Shown: in pieces, positions 6,940 to 16,157 of the stretch
How the letters are laid out: every line of letters starts with the position of its first letter
Numbering within the stretch: position 1 is the stretch's first letter
Assembly: GCA_029550525.1 (NCBI GenBank)
Contig: JAKPHF010000048.1
Coordinates: forward strand, 1-64,000
Origin: Planctomycetota bacterium
GTDB taxonomy: Bacteria > Planctomycetota > Phycisphaerae > UBA1845 > PWPN01
Reading direction: 5' to 3'
Length of the DNA: 64,000 nucleotides
Position numbers and translations under genes: made by a program
Notes under the pieces: generated by a model
The model's input: the letters and a program-made list of their open reading frames with translations, nothing else
Databases searched by the model: none
Told to the model about the DNA's origin: nothing

Positions 6940-8364
6940 ATGGCAACCGCAGTGAATGATTACAAAGTAGCCGACATCAAGCTGGCCGATTTCGGCCGCA
7001 AGGAGATCGCAATCGCCGAGACGGAAATGCCCGGCCTCATGGCGGTGCGCGAGGAGTATGCCGCGAGCAAGCCGCTGGCCGGGGCCAAGATCAGCGGCTC
7101 GCTGCACATGACCGTCCAGACGGCCGTGCTCATCGAGACGCTGGCCGAGCTCGGCGCCGAGGTCCGCTGGGCGAGCTGCAACATCTTTTCGACGCAGGAC
7201 CACGCGGCGGCCGCCATCGCCGCCCGGGGCATCCCGGTGTTCGCCTGGAAGGGCGAAACGCTCGAGGAGTACTGGGATTGCACGCTGCGGGCGCTGTCCT
7301 GGCCGGACAATGACGGGCCCAACCTCATCGTCGACGACGGCGGCGACGCGACGCTGCTCATCCACCGCGGCCGGGCCTTCGAAGCTGAGTACGCTCAAAC
7401 CGGCAAGCTGCCCAAGATCTGCACGGACAACGAAGAGATCAAGATCGTCGATACGCTGCTGGTCAATCAGCTCAAAAAGGATCCGCAGTTCTGGCATCGC
7501 GTGGCCGAGCGCGTAGTCGGCGTGAGCGAGGAGACCACCACCGGCGTGCACCGGCTGTACCAGATGGAGAAGAACGGCGAACTGCTGTTCCCGGCCATCA
7601 ACGTCAACGACTCGGTGACCAAGAGCAAGTTCGACAACCTCTACGGCTGCCGCGAGAGCCTGGTGGACGGCATCAAGCGGGCGACCGACGTGATGATCGC
7701 CGGTAAGAAGGCGGTCGTCCTCGGCTACGGCGACGTGGGCAAGGGTTGCGTGCAGGCGTTCAAGGGGCTCGGGGCGACCGTGTTCGTCACCGAGATCGAT
7801 CCCATCTGCGCGCTGCAGGCGGCCATGGAAGGCTACCAGGTGGTGACCATGGATGAGGCCTGCGAATGGGGTGACATTTTTGTGACCGCCACCGGCAACG
7901 TCGGCGTGATCACCCGCGAGCACATGGACCGCATGAAGAACAACGCGATCGTGTGCAACATCGGCCACTTCGACAGTGAGATCGAGATCGACCGGCTCAA
8001 GGATTTGACCTGGGAGGAGATCAAGCCGCAAGTCGATCACGTGATCTGGCCCGACGGCAAGCGGATTATCGTGCTGGCCAAGGGCCGCCTGGTGAACCTG
8101 GGATGTGCCACCGGCCACCCCAGCTTCGTCATGAGCAACAGCTTCACCAACCAGACCATGGCCCAGATCAGCCTGTGGGAGAACCGCGGCACGGGCCGGT
8201 ATGGCAAGAAGGTGTACACCTTGCCCAAGGAGCTCGACGAGAAGGTGGCTCGGCTGCACCTCAAGAAGATCGGTGCGAAGCTGACCAAGCTGACCGAAAA
8301 GCAGGCGGCCTACATCGGCGTGCCTGTTGACGGTCCCTACAAGCCCGATCACTACCGATACTAA
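6940..8364 (+). CDS. ahcY: S-adenosylhomocysteine hydrolase
   Basis: This 474-residue cytosolic enzyme splits S-adenosylhomocysteine into homocysteine and adenosine, removing the inhibitor made by methyltransferases. The sequence shows the substrate-domain [17 protein letters not shown], the NAD-binding fold [20 protein letters not shown], and the classical C-terminal tail ending KPDHYRY, which completes the cofactor site. Length fits the bacterial family. The ATG at 6940 has AAGGAG nine bases upstream. It follows the ArsR-methyltransferase gene without a recognisable promoter between them, so the two are probably cotranscribed. An intrinsic terminator lies about 50 bases downstream. Confidence 0.97.
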   Translation: MATAVNDYKVADIKLADFGRKEIAIAETEMPGLMAVREEYAASKPLAGAKISGSLHMTVQTAVLIETLAELGAEVRWASCNIFSTQDHAAAAIAARGIPVFAWKGETLEEYWDCTLRALSWPDNDGPNLIVDDGGDATLLIHRGRAFEAEYAQTGKLPKICTDNEEIKIVDTLLVNQLKKDPQFWHRVAERVVGVSEETTTGVHRLYQMEKNGELLFPAINVNDSVTKSKFDNLYGCRESLVDGIKRATDVMIAGKKAVVLGYGDVGKGCVQAFKGLGATVFVTEIDPICALQAAMEGYQVVTMDEACEWGDIFVTATGNVGVITREHMDRMKNNAIVCNIGHFDSEIEIDRLKDLTWEEIKPQVDHVIWPDGKRIIVLAKGRLVNLGCATGHPSFVMSNSFTNQTMAQISLWENRGTGRYGKKVYTLPKELDEKVARLHLKKIGAKLTKLTEKQAAYIGVPVDGPYKPDHYRY

Positions 8365-8368
8365 AAGA

Positions 8369-8388
8369 AGCTATCAGCTATGAGCCAG
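8369..8388. repeat. Dispersed AGCTAT-type repeat, copy 1
   Basis: AGCTATCAGCTATGAGCC belongs to a family of AGCT-rich elements found at seven places in this window, always between genes. It lies just after the ahcY stop codon. Confidence 0.5.
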
Positions 8389-8415
8389 ACAAGGGACGCT
8401 TCGCGTCCTCCAGCG

Positions 8416-8448
8416 AACGACGGGGCTTGACCTCGTCGTTTCTTTTTT
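8416..8448 (+). terminator. Intrinsic terminator of the ahcY operon
   Basis: AACGACG pairs with CGTCGTT, with further GG/CC pairs inside, and the stem is followed by TCTTTTTT. It ends transcription of the ahcY operon before the convergent acyltransferase fusion gene. Confidence 0.8.
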
Positions 8449-8485
8449 GCGCGTGCAACGCCGTTTCCTGGCGAATCCAAAAGTT

Positions 8486-11107
8486 CTACTTCGTGATGAA
8501 CGATTTGAGTGTGCGGTAATCGGTCTTGCCCGTGCCGAGCACGGGGATCGACTCGAGCCGGATGACACGACTGACGTTGTGCAGCGGCGACAAGCCGGCT
8601 TCGCGCAGTTGGCGATTGACCACGGCGCGGTCGGCGGGTCGCGTGGTGAACAGCACGATTTCCGGATGGCTCTCCGTGCCGCCCGCCTCGACGCCGATCA
8701 CCGGCCCCTCATCACCTTCGCTCGCGTAGTGCGGCTCGAGTGCCGCCTCGATCGCGGGCAGCGAGATCATCTCGCCGCCGATCTTCACGAACCGTTTGAG
8801 CCGCCCGCGGAAGGTCACAATTCCGTCGGCATCTTCGCTGACCAGATCGCCCGTGCGATACCATTGCTTGCCTTCGAACTCCACGAACGGCGAGGCGACG
8901 TCCGGATTGAGATAGCCGCCGAAGACGCTGGGGCCGCGAACGAGGAGCATGCCCGTTTGCCCGGTTTCCACGCGCGTCTGCGTGTCTTCGTCGATGATGG
9001 CATACTCGAGCGACGGCATGACCTTGCCGATGGTGTACGGCTTGGGATCGTCGGGCGAATTGGCTGCCACCACCGGCGAGCACTCGGTGATGCCGTAACC
9101 TTCGATGATCGTCGCGTTCGGGCAGCGCTCGGCGATGGCTTCGTATGTGCGCGGCGAGCATTTTTCCGCGCCGGTTACCGCCAGCCGTAGCGACGCCAAT
9201 TGCCCCGGTCGCGACGAACGAATGATCCCCGCCAGGAAGGTGGGCGTGCCCACCATCAGATTCGCCCGATACGCCTCGATGATGCGGCAGAGCATCCAGG
9301 CTTCGGTGGGATTGGCGTGATAGACCGCGCGGCAGCCGGCCAACACGGGCACCAGCATGGTCGCGGTCAGCCCGAAGCTGTGGAATGGCGGCAGGAACCC
9401 GATCATGCAATCGTCTTCGTACACCCGCACGAACGTGAAGATGTCGCGCGTGTTCGCAAGGATGTTCGCGTGCGTCAGCGGCACGGCCTTGGGCTGGGTT
9501 TCCGATCCACTCGTGAGCAGGATCGCCGCCGTCTCCGGCACGCGGGCGCTGTGCAGGCTGGCCCAGGACAACCGGCTGCGGACCAGCGCTTTGAGCTTGT
9601 CCACGCGAGTGAGCTTGCCGGCGATGGACTCCATGGGAACGAGTTGTTCGCGGATGGGCGACAAATCAGTGCCCTGCGATTCGATGCGCTTCACCAAAGC
9701 TCCGGCGGTCAGCACATTCTGGATGCCCAGCATCTTCATGGCGTGCACGATGTTGCGGGTGCCGGTGGTCCAGTTAATGAGCACGGGCGTCTTGCCCGCG
9801 AACAGGCACGCGAAGTAGACGATGTTGGCGGCCACCGACGCCGGCAGCATGATGCCGACGCGCTGCCCTTCGAACGATTCGATCACCGGTCGCAGAGCCA
9901 TGATGCCCAGCACCATGTCGCGGTAGGTTTTCACGCCGCTGATCTGGTCGGCGATGATCGGCCGGCCGGGGTCCATGGCCGCTCGGGCCAGGAACACATC
10001 CGTGATGGTTTCGCCGGCGGGCGGATACAGCCGTTCATGCGGGAACGGCCCGAACCACTTGGGCGGTACGGGCTGGAGGCCTTTTTGCTCCGCCACCACG
10101 CCCTGGCCGCCGGCGGCGAGGATTACGTCGCCGACCGTCTGTAGACTATCCACGTCGCCGCCGGGGAAGCCGAACTCCTTCTCGAGCCAGACCAGCAGGT
10201 CGGCGCGAGCCAGACTGTCCATGCCCAGATCGTACGCGAGCTTGTCCTCGTCGCGCGGATTGGCCGTGCCGGTCAGTTCGCGCAGGTAATCCTTCACGAT
10301 CTGCCGCGTGCTCTCGGGGACTTCGTCGGCCGATCCGCCCAGTTGCACCGGCTCGGGCTCGGGCAGGACGACAGTGCCGGTCTTCTCCCACACGGTGTAC
10401 GGCACGTAGGTGTTGGGCGGTGCGTCAGCGTTATAGAAGCGCTCGAGGTACTCGTTGATCGCATTTCGACCCGCCTGCCGGGGCAAGTCGCTCGGCTCGT
10501 ACAACTCGATGGTCACATCACGCTTGGGCGTGAACACCACCAGATTGGCCAGGATGGCCCGAATTCCGCGGCGCAGAGCGGCCGACACACTGGGCACGCC
10601 CTGGGCGTAGCTGAAGCTGCTGCCCCAGATCCCCCGCGTCCTCACGAGCACTACGCGCACGTTCGGCGCGTCACGGAGGATGGTCTCCACAGCACTGTTG
10701 CCCCGCAGATCCTCGTAGCGGGTGCGGTAGGCATGGCCGGACGGATAGAGAATGAGATTGCCGCCGCGGTTCAAGTCGGCAATGGCGTCACGAATGGTTG
10801 CCTCGACCTGTGGCCGAACCTGCACGCCATACTTGCGAATGTCGGGCAACGCCCACACGCCCACCCGCCGGGCCAGCCAGCGTATGAACGGCCGATCGAC
10901 CTGATCCTGGTCAGCCACGACTCGCGGGGCAAACTGCCGGTACAGGTGGGCCGTGACGATGATCGGGTCGATGAGTCCGGGATGGTTGGGCAGGAACAAG
11001 ATGCCCTGCGTGCCGCGCTGAACGATGGACTCCACGCCGCGGAGTCGCACACGATATCTCACAGCGAGCAGGAGCCTGCAGAACATGCCGATGAAAAAGT
11101 TGATCAT
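8486..11107 (-). CDS. Acyltransferase - acyl carrier protein - AMP-dependent acyl ligase fusion
   Basis: This 873-residue protein joins three activities. Residues 1-230 form a PlsC-type acyltransferase with the NHPGLID motif (Asn41, His42, Asp47). Residues 265-330 form an acyl carrier domain with the phosphopantetheine motif DLGMDSLARADL (Ser298). Residues about 380-873 form an AMP-binding ligase, with the P-loop-like LLTSGSETQPKAVPLTH, a YGITECSP motif and a C-terminal GTGKTDYRTLK lysine motif. Aas proteins, which reacylate lysophospholipids, have the acyltransferase and ligase parts; the built-in carrier domain suggests the acyl chain is passed within one polypeptide. It stands alone. The role in lysophospholipid or special-lipid acylation is inferred. 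Confidence 0.88.
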   Translation of the reverse strand: MINFFIGMFCRLLLAVRYRVRLRGVESIVQRGTQGILFLPNHPGLIDPIIVTAHLYRQFAPRVVADQDQVDRPFIRWLARRVGVWALPDIRKYGVQVRPQVEATIRDAIADLNRGGNLILYPSGHAYRTRYEDLRGNSAVETILRDAPNVRVVLVRTRGIWGSSFSYAQGVPSVSAALRRGIRAILANLVVFTPKRDVTIELYEPSDLPRQAGRNAINEYLERFYNADAPPNTYVPYTVWEKTGTVVLPEPEPVQLGGSADEVPESTRQIVKDYLRELTGTANPRDEDKLAYDLGMDSLARADLLVWLEKEFGFPGGDVDSLQTVGDVILAAGGQGVVAEQKGLQPVPPKWFGPFPHERLYPPAGETITDVFLARAAMDPGRPIIADQISGVKTYRDMVLGIMALRPVIESFEGQRVGIMLPASVAANIVYFACLFAGKTPVLINWTTGTRNIVHAMKMLGIQNVLTAGALVKRIESQGTDLSPIREQLVPMESIAGKLTRVDKLKALVRSRLSWASLHSARVPETAAILLTSGSETQPKAVPLTHANILANTRDIFTFVRVYEDDCMIGFLPPFHSFGLTATMLVPVLAGCRAVYHANPTEAWMLCRIIEAYRANLMVGTPTFLAGIIRSSRPGQLASLRLAVTGAEKCSPRTYEAIAERCPNATIIEGYGITECSPVVAANSPDDPKPYTIGKVMPSLEYAIIDEDTQTRVETGQTGMLLVRGPSVFGGYLNPDVASPFVEFEGKQWYRTGDLVSEDADGIVTFRGRLKRFVKIGGEMISLPAIEAALEPHYASEGDEGPVIGVEAGGTESHPEIVLFTTRPADRAVVNRQLREAGLSPLHNVSRVIRLESIPVLGTGKTDYRTLKSFITK

Positions 11108-11203
11108 GTCGATTCAATCTCAACAGACAGTTAAGGTGGTTCGTGGTTCGTAAGTTGTAGTTTGCAGGCTGAAGTTTGGAAAGAGCAGCCGCCCATCGCG
11201 ACA

Positions 11204-12340
11204 TCAGTACACACACTCTCTGCCGGCCTCCGCGAGCGCGCGCAAGTTCTCCGGCGGCGTCTCGAAGAAGTGATCGGAAGCCGAGCAGATGTAGCCGCCG
11301 TCGGGGCCAAAGCCCTCGAAGAGGCGATGCACCTCGGCCCGGATCTGCTCGGGCGTTCCGTCGGTAAGCACGTGGAACTGGTCCAGGCCGCCGATCATGG
11401 CCAGCCGGCCGCCGAAGGCTTCGCGGACCTTCGCCGGATCCTTGATGTTGCCACCCACTCCCGGTGGCGCAAGCGTCTCTGACGCGTCACAGCCGTTGGC
11501 CCGGATGCAATCGAGAATGCGCATCATTCCGCCGCAGGTGTGATAGACCGACAGATGGCCGGCCGCTCGCAAGGCGTCGTGGATCTGACGATCGTAAGGC
11601 AAACAGAACGTGCGGTGCAGCTCGGGCGAAATGAGCGTGTCGCTGGCCGCCCCGCCGCCCGTTTCAATCAGGTCGTACTTGGCCCCGACCAGCGACTCTT
11701 CGATGAAACGCAGCTTCTTGTCGAGCAGCACGCGCATGAGCCGGTGCACCCAGTCGGGGTTGTCGAACGCCTCGAGAATGAGGTCCTGGGCGTCCATCAG
11801 GCAACAGGCGTGCTGCCAGCAACCGCCCTGGTCGCCCCACACGAACCCGCGGAGAATGCCGGCATCGCCCACCTGGTCATAGGCTGCCGCCACGCGAGCC
11901 TTGTCCAGCTTCGGCACGGGCATGTACTTCTCGATCAGGTCGAGATCCTCGTGCCGCTTGATCATGTACTCGGTGATCCAGGTGGTCGTGCGGTCACCGC
12001 CCGTCCTGTAGGTGAGCGTGCCCTCGGGCGTATGGACGGTGTGATGGGCGATGCGGTTGTCGGGATCGGCGCTGACCACGGTGATCTCGTCGCGCCACCC
12101 GGGCGCTTCGACCGCCACCATGCTCGTCGCCAGGGCCGCCGTGTCGGGAATCCAGAACTGGCCGATGAGCTCGAAGTAGGTGATCGACGCGTCCAGGCCC
12201 ACCTGTTTGAAGGCAGTGAGCGCATCGACACCGCCCATGTACTTGTCGAGATGATACGGCTGCCACTGATGAATGGTCACGGGCAGCCGATCGGGCTTCT
12301 CGCGATGCAGCGCGAGCATTATGCGCTCTTTGGAGGTCAT
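11204..12340 (-). CDS. Uroporphyrinogen decarboxylase (URO-D) superfamily protein
   Basis: This 378-residue protein starts MTSKERIMLALHREKPDRLPVT, the typical N terminus of the URO-D/MtaA/CmuA methyltransferase superfamily. It continues through a TIM-barrel-like sequence that includes HTCGGMMRILDCIRANGCDASETLAPPG and an IGGLDQFHVLTDGTPEQI end region. Most planctomycete copies are not haem enzymes but corrinoid-type methyltransferases or enzymes of unknown substrate. It lies 85 bases after the xylose isomerase gene on the same strand and may share its transcript, which argues for a catabolic role rather than haem synthesis. The ATG at 12340 is chosen because upstream residues are Arg-rich and unconserved. 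Reaction unknown. Confidence 0.82.
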   Translation of the reverse strand: MTSKERIMLALHREKPDRLPVTIHQWQPYHLDKYMGGVDALTAFKQVGLDASITYFELIGQFWIPDTAALATSMVAVEAPGWRDEITVVSADPDNRIAHHTVHTPEGTLTYRTGGDRTTTWITEYMIKRHEDLDLIEKYMPVPKLDKARVAAAYDQVGDAGILRGFVWGDQGGCWQHACCLMDAQDLILEAFDNPDWVHRLMRVLLDKKLRFIEESLVGAKYDLIETGGGAASDTLISPELHRTFCLPYDRQIHDALRAAGHLSVYHTCGGMMRILDCIRANGCDASETLAPPGVGGNIKDPAKVREAFGGRLAMIGGLDQFHVLTDGTPEQIRAEVHRLFEGFGPDGGYICSASDHFFETPPENLRALAEAGRECVY

Positions 12341-12424
12341 AATCCGGCCTCGAAGGCGCGTCGCCGGTGTCTCGCGAGAATATGCGCAAACCAGACGCCG
12401 ATGCCGCGCCACATCCTCACGTTC

Positions 12425-13573
12425 TCATCGCACGCCCAGCAGCAGCTCCTGCGTCAACTGATCGAGTCGCTCATGGTGGAGCTTGCGGCGGGCCAAGGCG
12501 TCCCAGTCGAAGGCTTTTGCCTTGAGTGTCTGGAAATCCGGCAGCGCGGCCGACTGATTCTCGCAGCGCAATTCCTTCAGCAGACCCTGGATTTCGGGAT
12601 CGGCGTTGAAGCGTTGCACCTTCTCGCGGAGGATCAGGTAGGTCCGCATGCAGCCTTCCACGAAATCCCACACTTCCTGCCGGTCGGCGGTGCGGTAGGC
12701 ATGGGCGTCGAATGACCGAGCGCCCTTCCAGTCGTGGTCCTCCAGCAGCTTGACCACGAAGAACGCTTCCTTGAGATCCTCGGCGCCGAAGCGCAGGTCC
12801 TGGTCGTAGCGCAAAGGTTTTTGAGCATTGAGATGGCAGCCGAAGAGCTTGCCGAGTTCCAACGGCTGGGCGATATCGTGATAGGCGTTCAGACCGGCCA
12901 TCCGCGAGTGGGCAATCTCGACCACCAAGCCGCAGTTGTCGGGCTTGTCGAGCGAAGCGATCAGGCCCAGGGCATGGCCGACCGTCGGCAGATACGTGTC
13001 ACCGCGCGGTTCGTTGGGCTTGGGCTCGATGGCCAGCCGATAGCCTTTGTAGCCCTGCTTGTCGATGTAGGCCTGCAAGTAGTTGAGCCCTTCGCGCAAC
13101 CACTTGATGGCCTCGACCGGATCCTTGGCGGCATCGACCTCGGCGCCGTCGCGGCCCCACCACAGGTCGCACAGCTTGCAGTCCAATTCCACGCCGATGT
13201 CGATGGCGTTCATATAGCGCTGCAGCGCCAGTTGCCGCACGGCCGGATCATGGCTGGTCAGCGAACCGTCCTTGAACACCGGGTGACCGAAGACGTTCGC
13301 CCCGCAGTTGACGCAGATAATGCCGGCGTCGGCCATGCGCTTGCGAGCCTCGGCCAGCAGCCGATCTCGCTCGGCCGCGCTGGCCCGCTCGGGCACGAGA
13401 TCCTCGGCGTGCATCTCGAACGCGTAGACGTTTCGCCGCCCCAGTTCGGTGATGACGTCCAGCCCGGACATGGGCGGGCGCGTCTCGACCCCGAAGGGGT
13501 CGCGGCCGGTGTTCATGATGGTCCACAACCCAAACGCAAACCGATCCGACTTCTGCGGCTGATAGCTGGACAT
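12425..13573 (-). CDS. xylA: Xylose isomerase homologue with altered metal ligand
   Basis: This 382-residue protein aligns well with the short actinobacterial-type xylose isomerases, which interconvert D-xylose and D-xylulose (or glucose and fructose). Conserved are the catalytic His in FEMHAEDL, NVFGHPVFKDG, IEPKPNEPRGD with the metal Glu and catalytic Lys, VEIAHSRMAG (Glu and His ligands), YDQDLRFGAEDL (two Asp ligands) and SFDAHAYRT (Asp ligand). The aspartate found in HIDLNGQ of the Streptomyces enzyme (Asp245, a metal-1 ligand) is replaced by His in GCHLNAQ. This may shift metal or substrate preference. The gene is divergent from the DUF2961 gene, with tandem operators between them. Confidence 0.87.
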   Translation of the reverse strand: MSSYQPQKSDRFAFGLWTIMNTGRDPFGVETRPPMSGLDVITELGRRNVYAFEMHAEDLVPERASAAERDRLLAEARKRMADAGIICVNCGANVFGHPVFKDGSLTSHDPAVRQLALQRYMNAIDIGVELDCKLCDLWWGRDGAEVDAAKDPVEAIKWLREGLNYLQAYIDKQGYKGYRLAIEPKPNEPRGDTYLPTVGHALGLIASLDKPDNCGLVVEIAHSRMAGLNAYHDIAQPLELGKLFGCHLNAQKPLRYDQDLRFGAEDLKEAFFVVKLLEDHDWKGARSFDAHAYRTADRQEVWDFVEGCMRTYLILREKVQRFNADPEIQGLLKELRCENQSAALPDFQTLKAKAFDWDALARRKLHHERLDQLTQELLLGVR

Positions 13574-13590
13574 GAACGGGCTCCTTTAGC

Positions 13591-13625
13591 GAGCTATAGG
13601 CTGTAAGCTATGAGCTTTAGGCCAG
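13591..13625. repeat. Dispersed AGCTAT-type repeat, copy 2
   Basis: GAGCTATAGGCTGTAAGC and the following TATGAGCTTTAGG can form an imperfect stem. This is the same repeat family as at 8369, 22219, 38117, 58099 and 59928. It lies upstream of the xylose isomerase start. Confidence 0.5.
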
Positions 13626-13740
13626 CGTCTGGCTGACCGCGGAGAGCCGACGACCGACAGACCTCGGACCGCAGCCCGGTCTCCGCCACTTTCGCACGGG
13701 CAGACTATCGGCTCACCACAAATTTGAAAAGCCCGGCCAC

Positions 13741-13757
13741 TGGTTGAAAATCAACCA
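13741..13757. promoter_or_regulatory. Operator palindrome 1 in the xylA/DUF2961 divergent region
   Basis: TGGTTGAAAATCAACCA is a 17-base inverted repeat, nearly identical to a second copy 22 bases downstream. The pair lies between divergent carbohydrate genes and should bind a dimeric regulator. The regulator is not encoded nearby. Confidence 0.7.
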
Positions 13758-13762
13758 ACGAA

Positions 13763-13779
13763 TGGTTGAAATTCAACCA
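13763..13779. promoter_or_regulatory. Operator palindrome 2 in the xylA/DUF2961 divergent region
   Basis: TGGTTGAAATTCAACCA differs from operator 1 by one central base. The centre-to-centre distance of 22 bp, about two helical turns, would put two dimers on the same face of the DNA. It ends 40 bases before the DUF2961 start codon. Confidence 0.7.
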
Positions 13780-13819
13780 CCCAACGGTTAAAGCCAGTCT
13801 GAAGTAGAGGACGAATCAA

Positions 13820-16006
13820 ATGAACCGATCCGGACTGTTCGTGGCTTTCGCCCTGTTTGCATCCGCCGTGGCCACCGCGGCCGAGCCGCCGGTTGTTCCC
13901 GTGGGCCTGGACGCGTATCGCATGTGGGATCGCTGGGCGCATCAGCGGATCGGTGTCCGCGCCTATATGCGCAGCACCTACGACCGGTCGGGCTTGAACG
14001 AGACGGCCGACGCCAGCCACTTCCTGTACCAGTTGGCCGACGACAACAACGTCACGCTCGACGTGGAAGGTGCGGGCGTGCTTTACTTCGTGCGCACGAA
14101 CCATTGGCATGGCAGCCCGTGGCGCTACACCATCGACGGCATCGAGCACCTCGTCCAGGAATCCAGCACGGCCGATCCGGACCACCCGGTCGCGAACTCC
14201 ACGTTCATCCCGGCCGAACTGTTCCCCGAGCCGCTGGCTTGGACGTGGTCCACGACCAAGGGGGCGGATCTCAACTGGGTGCCCATGCCGTTCGAGTGCT
14301 CGCTGCGTCTGGCCTACTCGCGCACGTTTTACGGGACAGGCTACTATATTTGGCACCAATTCGTGCCGGGCACGCCGCTCTCGCAGCCGCTCGTCGCCTG
14401 GGACGGCAAGACGCCGCCCGACCGCGACGTGCTCGATCTGATCAACCGCGCGGGAACCGACCTGCTGGAGAACCGAAACTGGCGCACTCGGAGCAGCACA
14501 TTCTCCCTCGGAAGAGCTGACTCCATGAACATACACCATAGGGAAGCGCCCGGCGTGATCCGTGGCTTATATCTGTCGGTCCCACGAGAAGACGCGGTCG
14601 CCTTCGGGAAGTATCGCCTGCGCATTACATGGGACGACCGACCTACACCTTCGGTTGATGTACCAATTGCTTTGTTTTTCGGAGCGGGCACGCTGTACAA
14701 CCGGGACAATCGCGAGTACCTCGTCAAGGGCTTCCCCATGGTGATACGCTACACGGAAGACCGCGTGGAGTTGTCCTGCTTCTATCCCATGCCCTACTTC
14801 AAGCACGCGCACATCGAGATCGCCGGTCCCGGCCTCAAAGGCCAATCCGATGAACTGGACAAGCCCATAGAGGTCGAGGTGACGTGCAAGTGGGAGCCGT
14901 ACGCGGGCCCGCCTAACCACGTCGGCTACTTCCACGCCACGTACACCGACATTCCCGAGCCGCAGTTCGGCCACGACATGGTTATGCTCGACACCCGCGG
15001 CATCGAGGGCAGCCGCAACTGGTCGGGCCAGTTTGTCGGCATGAGCTGGATCTTCTCGCACAATGCGGTGCTCACCACGCTCGAAGGTGATCCACGCTTC
15101 TTCTTCGACGACAGCCAGACGCCGCAATGCTACGGCACGGGCACCGAGGAATGGGGTGGCGGCGGCGACTACTGGGGCGGTCGCAACATGACGCTGCCGT
15201 TCGCCGGCCATCCCTGCGGCGCACCCAGCGCCACAGATGCCAAGTGTGACGAGGACAAGATCCAATCGGCCTACCGCTTCCTGCTCGCGGACATGATGCC
15301 TTTCGGCAAGAACGCCATCATCCGCCTCGAGCACGGCGGCGAGAACCAATCGGTCGAGCATTATGAGAGCGTCGTCTACTGGTACGGCCGGCCCAGCCCG
15401 TCGCTCGTGAAGACGGACGAGTTGAAGATCGGCGACCCCGACAGTGAGAAAGCTCACGCGTACGTCTCGCCCGAAGCATCGGAGCCGGTGGAGATCACGT
15501 CGCGTTACGAGTGGGGCCCCGACACGCTGGACGGCAAGGAAATCTACCCGCCGCACACCGATCGCGGGCGGTTCACCAAGGGCACATCCGAGTTCACGCT
15601 CAAGCTGCGTCCCGACAACCTCGGCGTGATGCTTCGCCGCAAGCTGGATTATTCGTTCCCCAACCAACGAGCGGAGGTCTACGTCGCGGACGCCAGCGCT
15701 GCCGAAACGAAGCCTGACGCATGGCGCAAAGCGGGCGTGTGGTATCTGGCCGGGTCGAACACGTGCGTTTTCAGTGCCCCCAAGACCGAAACAGGCGCTA
15801 CGCTACACAACGTGCAGACCTCCAACCGCCGCTTCCGCGATGACGAGTTTCTCATCCCGCGGGCACTGACCGAGGACCGCAGCGCTATCCGTGTGCGCAT
15901 CGTTTTCACGCCTGTGGAACGACCGTTGTTCCCCGGTCATCCCATGCCGGATCTGGCCTGGAGCGAATTGCGCTACGACACCTACTGCTTCGTCATGCCG
16001 GAGTGA
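13820..16006 (+). CDS. Secreted DUF2961 protein (GH172-like)
   Basis: This 728-residue protein begins with a signal peptide (MNRSGLFVAFALFASAVATA, cleavage probably near AEPP). It has the features of DUF2961, now glycoside hydrolase family GH172, whose known members act on fructofuranosides and arabinofuranosides. The core is residues about 35-300 (AYMRSTYDRSGLNETADASH, YFVRTNHWHGSPWRYTIDG), followed by a second beta-rich segment with DPRFFFDDSQTPQCYGTGTEEW and GGGDYWGG near 415-450. The protein is longer than typical GH172 enzymes of 400-450 residues, so an extra C-terminal beta domain is likely. It heads the plus-strand carbohydrate cluster just after the tandem operators. The substrate is not known. 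Confidence 0.85.
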   Translation: MNRSGLFVAFALFASAVATAAEPPVVPVGLDAYRMWDRWAHQRIGVRAYMRSTYDRSGLNETADASHFLYQLADDNNVTLDVEGAGVLYFVRTNHWHGSPWRYTIDGIEHLVQESSTADPDHPVANSTFIPAELFPEPLAWTWSTTKGADLNWVPMPFECSLRLAYSRTFYGTGYYIWHQFVPGTPLSQPLVAWDGKTPPDRDVLDLINRAGTDLLENRNWRTRSSTFSLGRADSMNIHHREAPGVIRGLYLSVPREDAVAFGKYRLRITWDDRPTPSVDVPIALFFGAGTLYNRDNREYLVKGFPMVIRYTEDRVELSCFYPMPYFKHAHIEIAGPGLKGQSDELDKPIEVEVTCKWEPYAGPPNHVGYFHATYTDIPEPQFGHDMVMLDTRGIEGSRNWSGQFVGMSWIFSHNAVLTTLEGDPRFFFDDSQTPQCYGTGTEEWGGGGDYWGGRNMTLPFAGHPCGAPSATDAKCDEDKIQSAYRFLLADMMPFGKNAIIRLEHGGENQSVEHYESVVYWYGRPSPSLVKTDELKIGDPDSEKAHAYVSPEASEPVEITSRYEWGPDTLDGKEIYPPHTDRGRFTKGTSEFTLKLRPDNLGVMLRRKLDYSFPNQRAEVYVADASAAETKPDAWRKAGVWYLAGSNTCVFSAPKTETGATLHNVQTSNRRFRDDEFLIPRALTEDRSAIRVRIVFTPVERPLFPGHPMPDLAWSELRYDTYCFVMPE

Positions 16007-16095
16007 GCGGCTGCGCGTCGCGTCCATCCGGGTTTATCTCACCGGAAGCGGGTAAGATACACGCCCCCCTCCAGCCGAAAGCGCGCTAGCATTCT

Positions 16096-16124
16096 TGGGG
16101 GGCGGGCGTCTCGCCCGCCTCAGA
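16096..16124. repeat. GC-rich palindromic repeat family A, copy 1
   Basis: The element has a run of Gs, then GGCGGGCGTCTCGCCCGCC, an almost perfect palindrome centred on GTCTCG. Relatives are at 31221, 31346, 41633, 41791 and 51216, in both orientations. Confidence 0.65.
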
Positions 16125-16157
16125 AGGGCAAAATGCTGCCGGTGCTTCGGTGAGACT

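Noticed and set aside
6904-8352. A 482-codon open frame antisense to ahcY
   Set aside because: The translation has no recognised motif and the opposite strand encodes a complete S-adenosylhomocysteine hydrolase.
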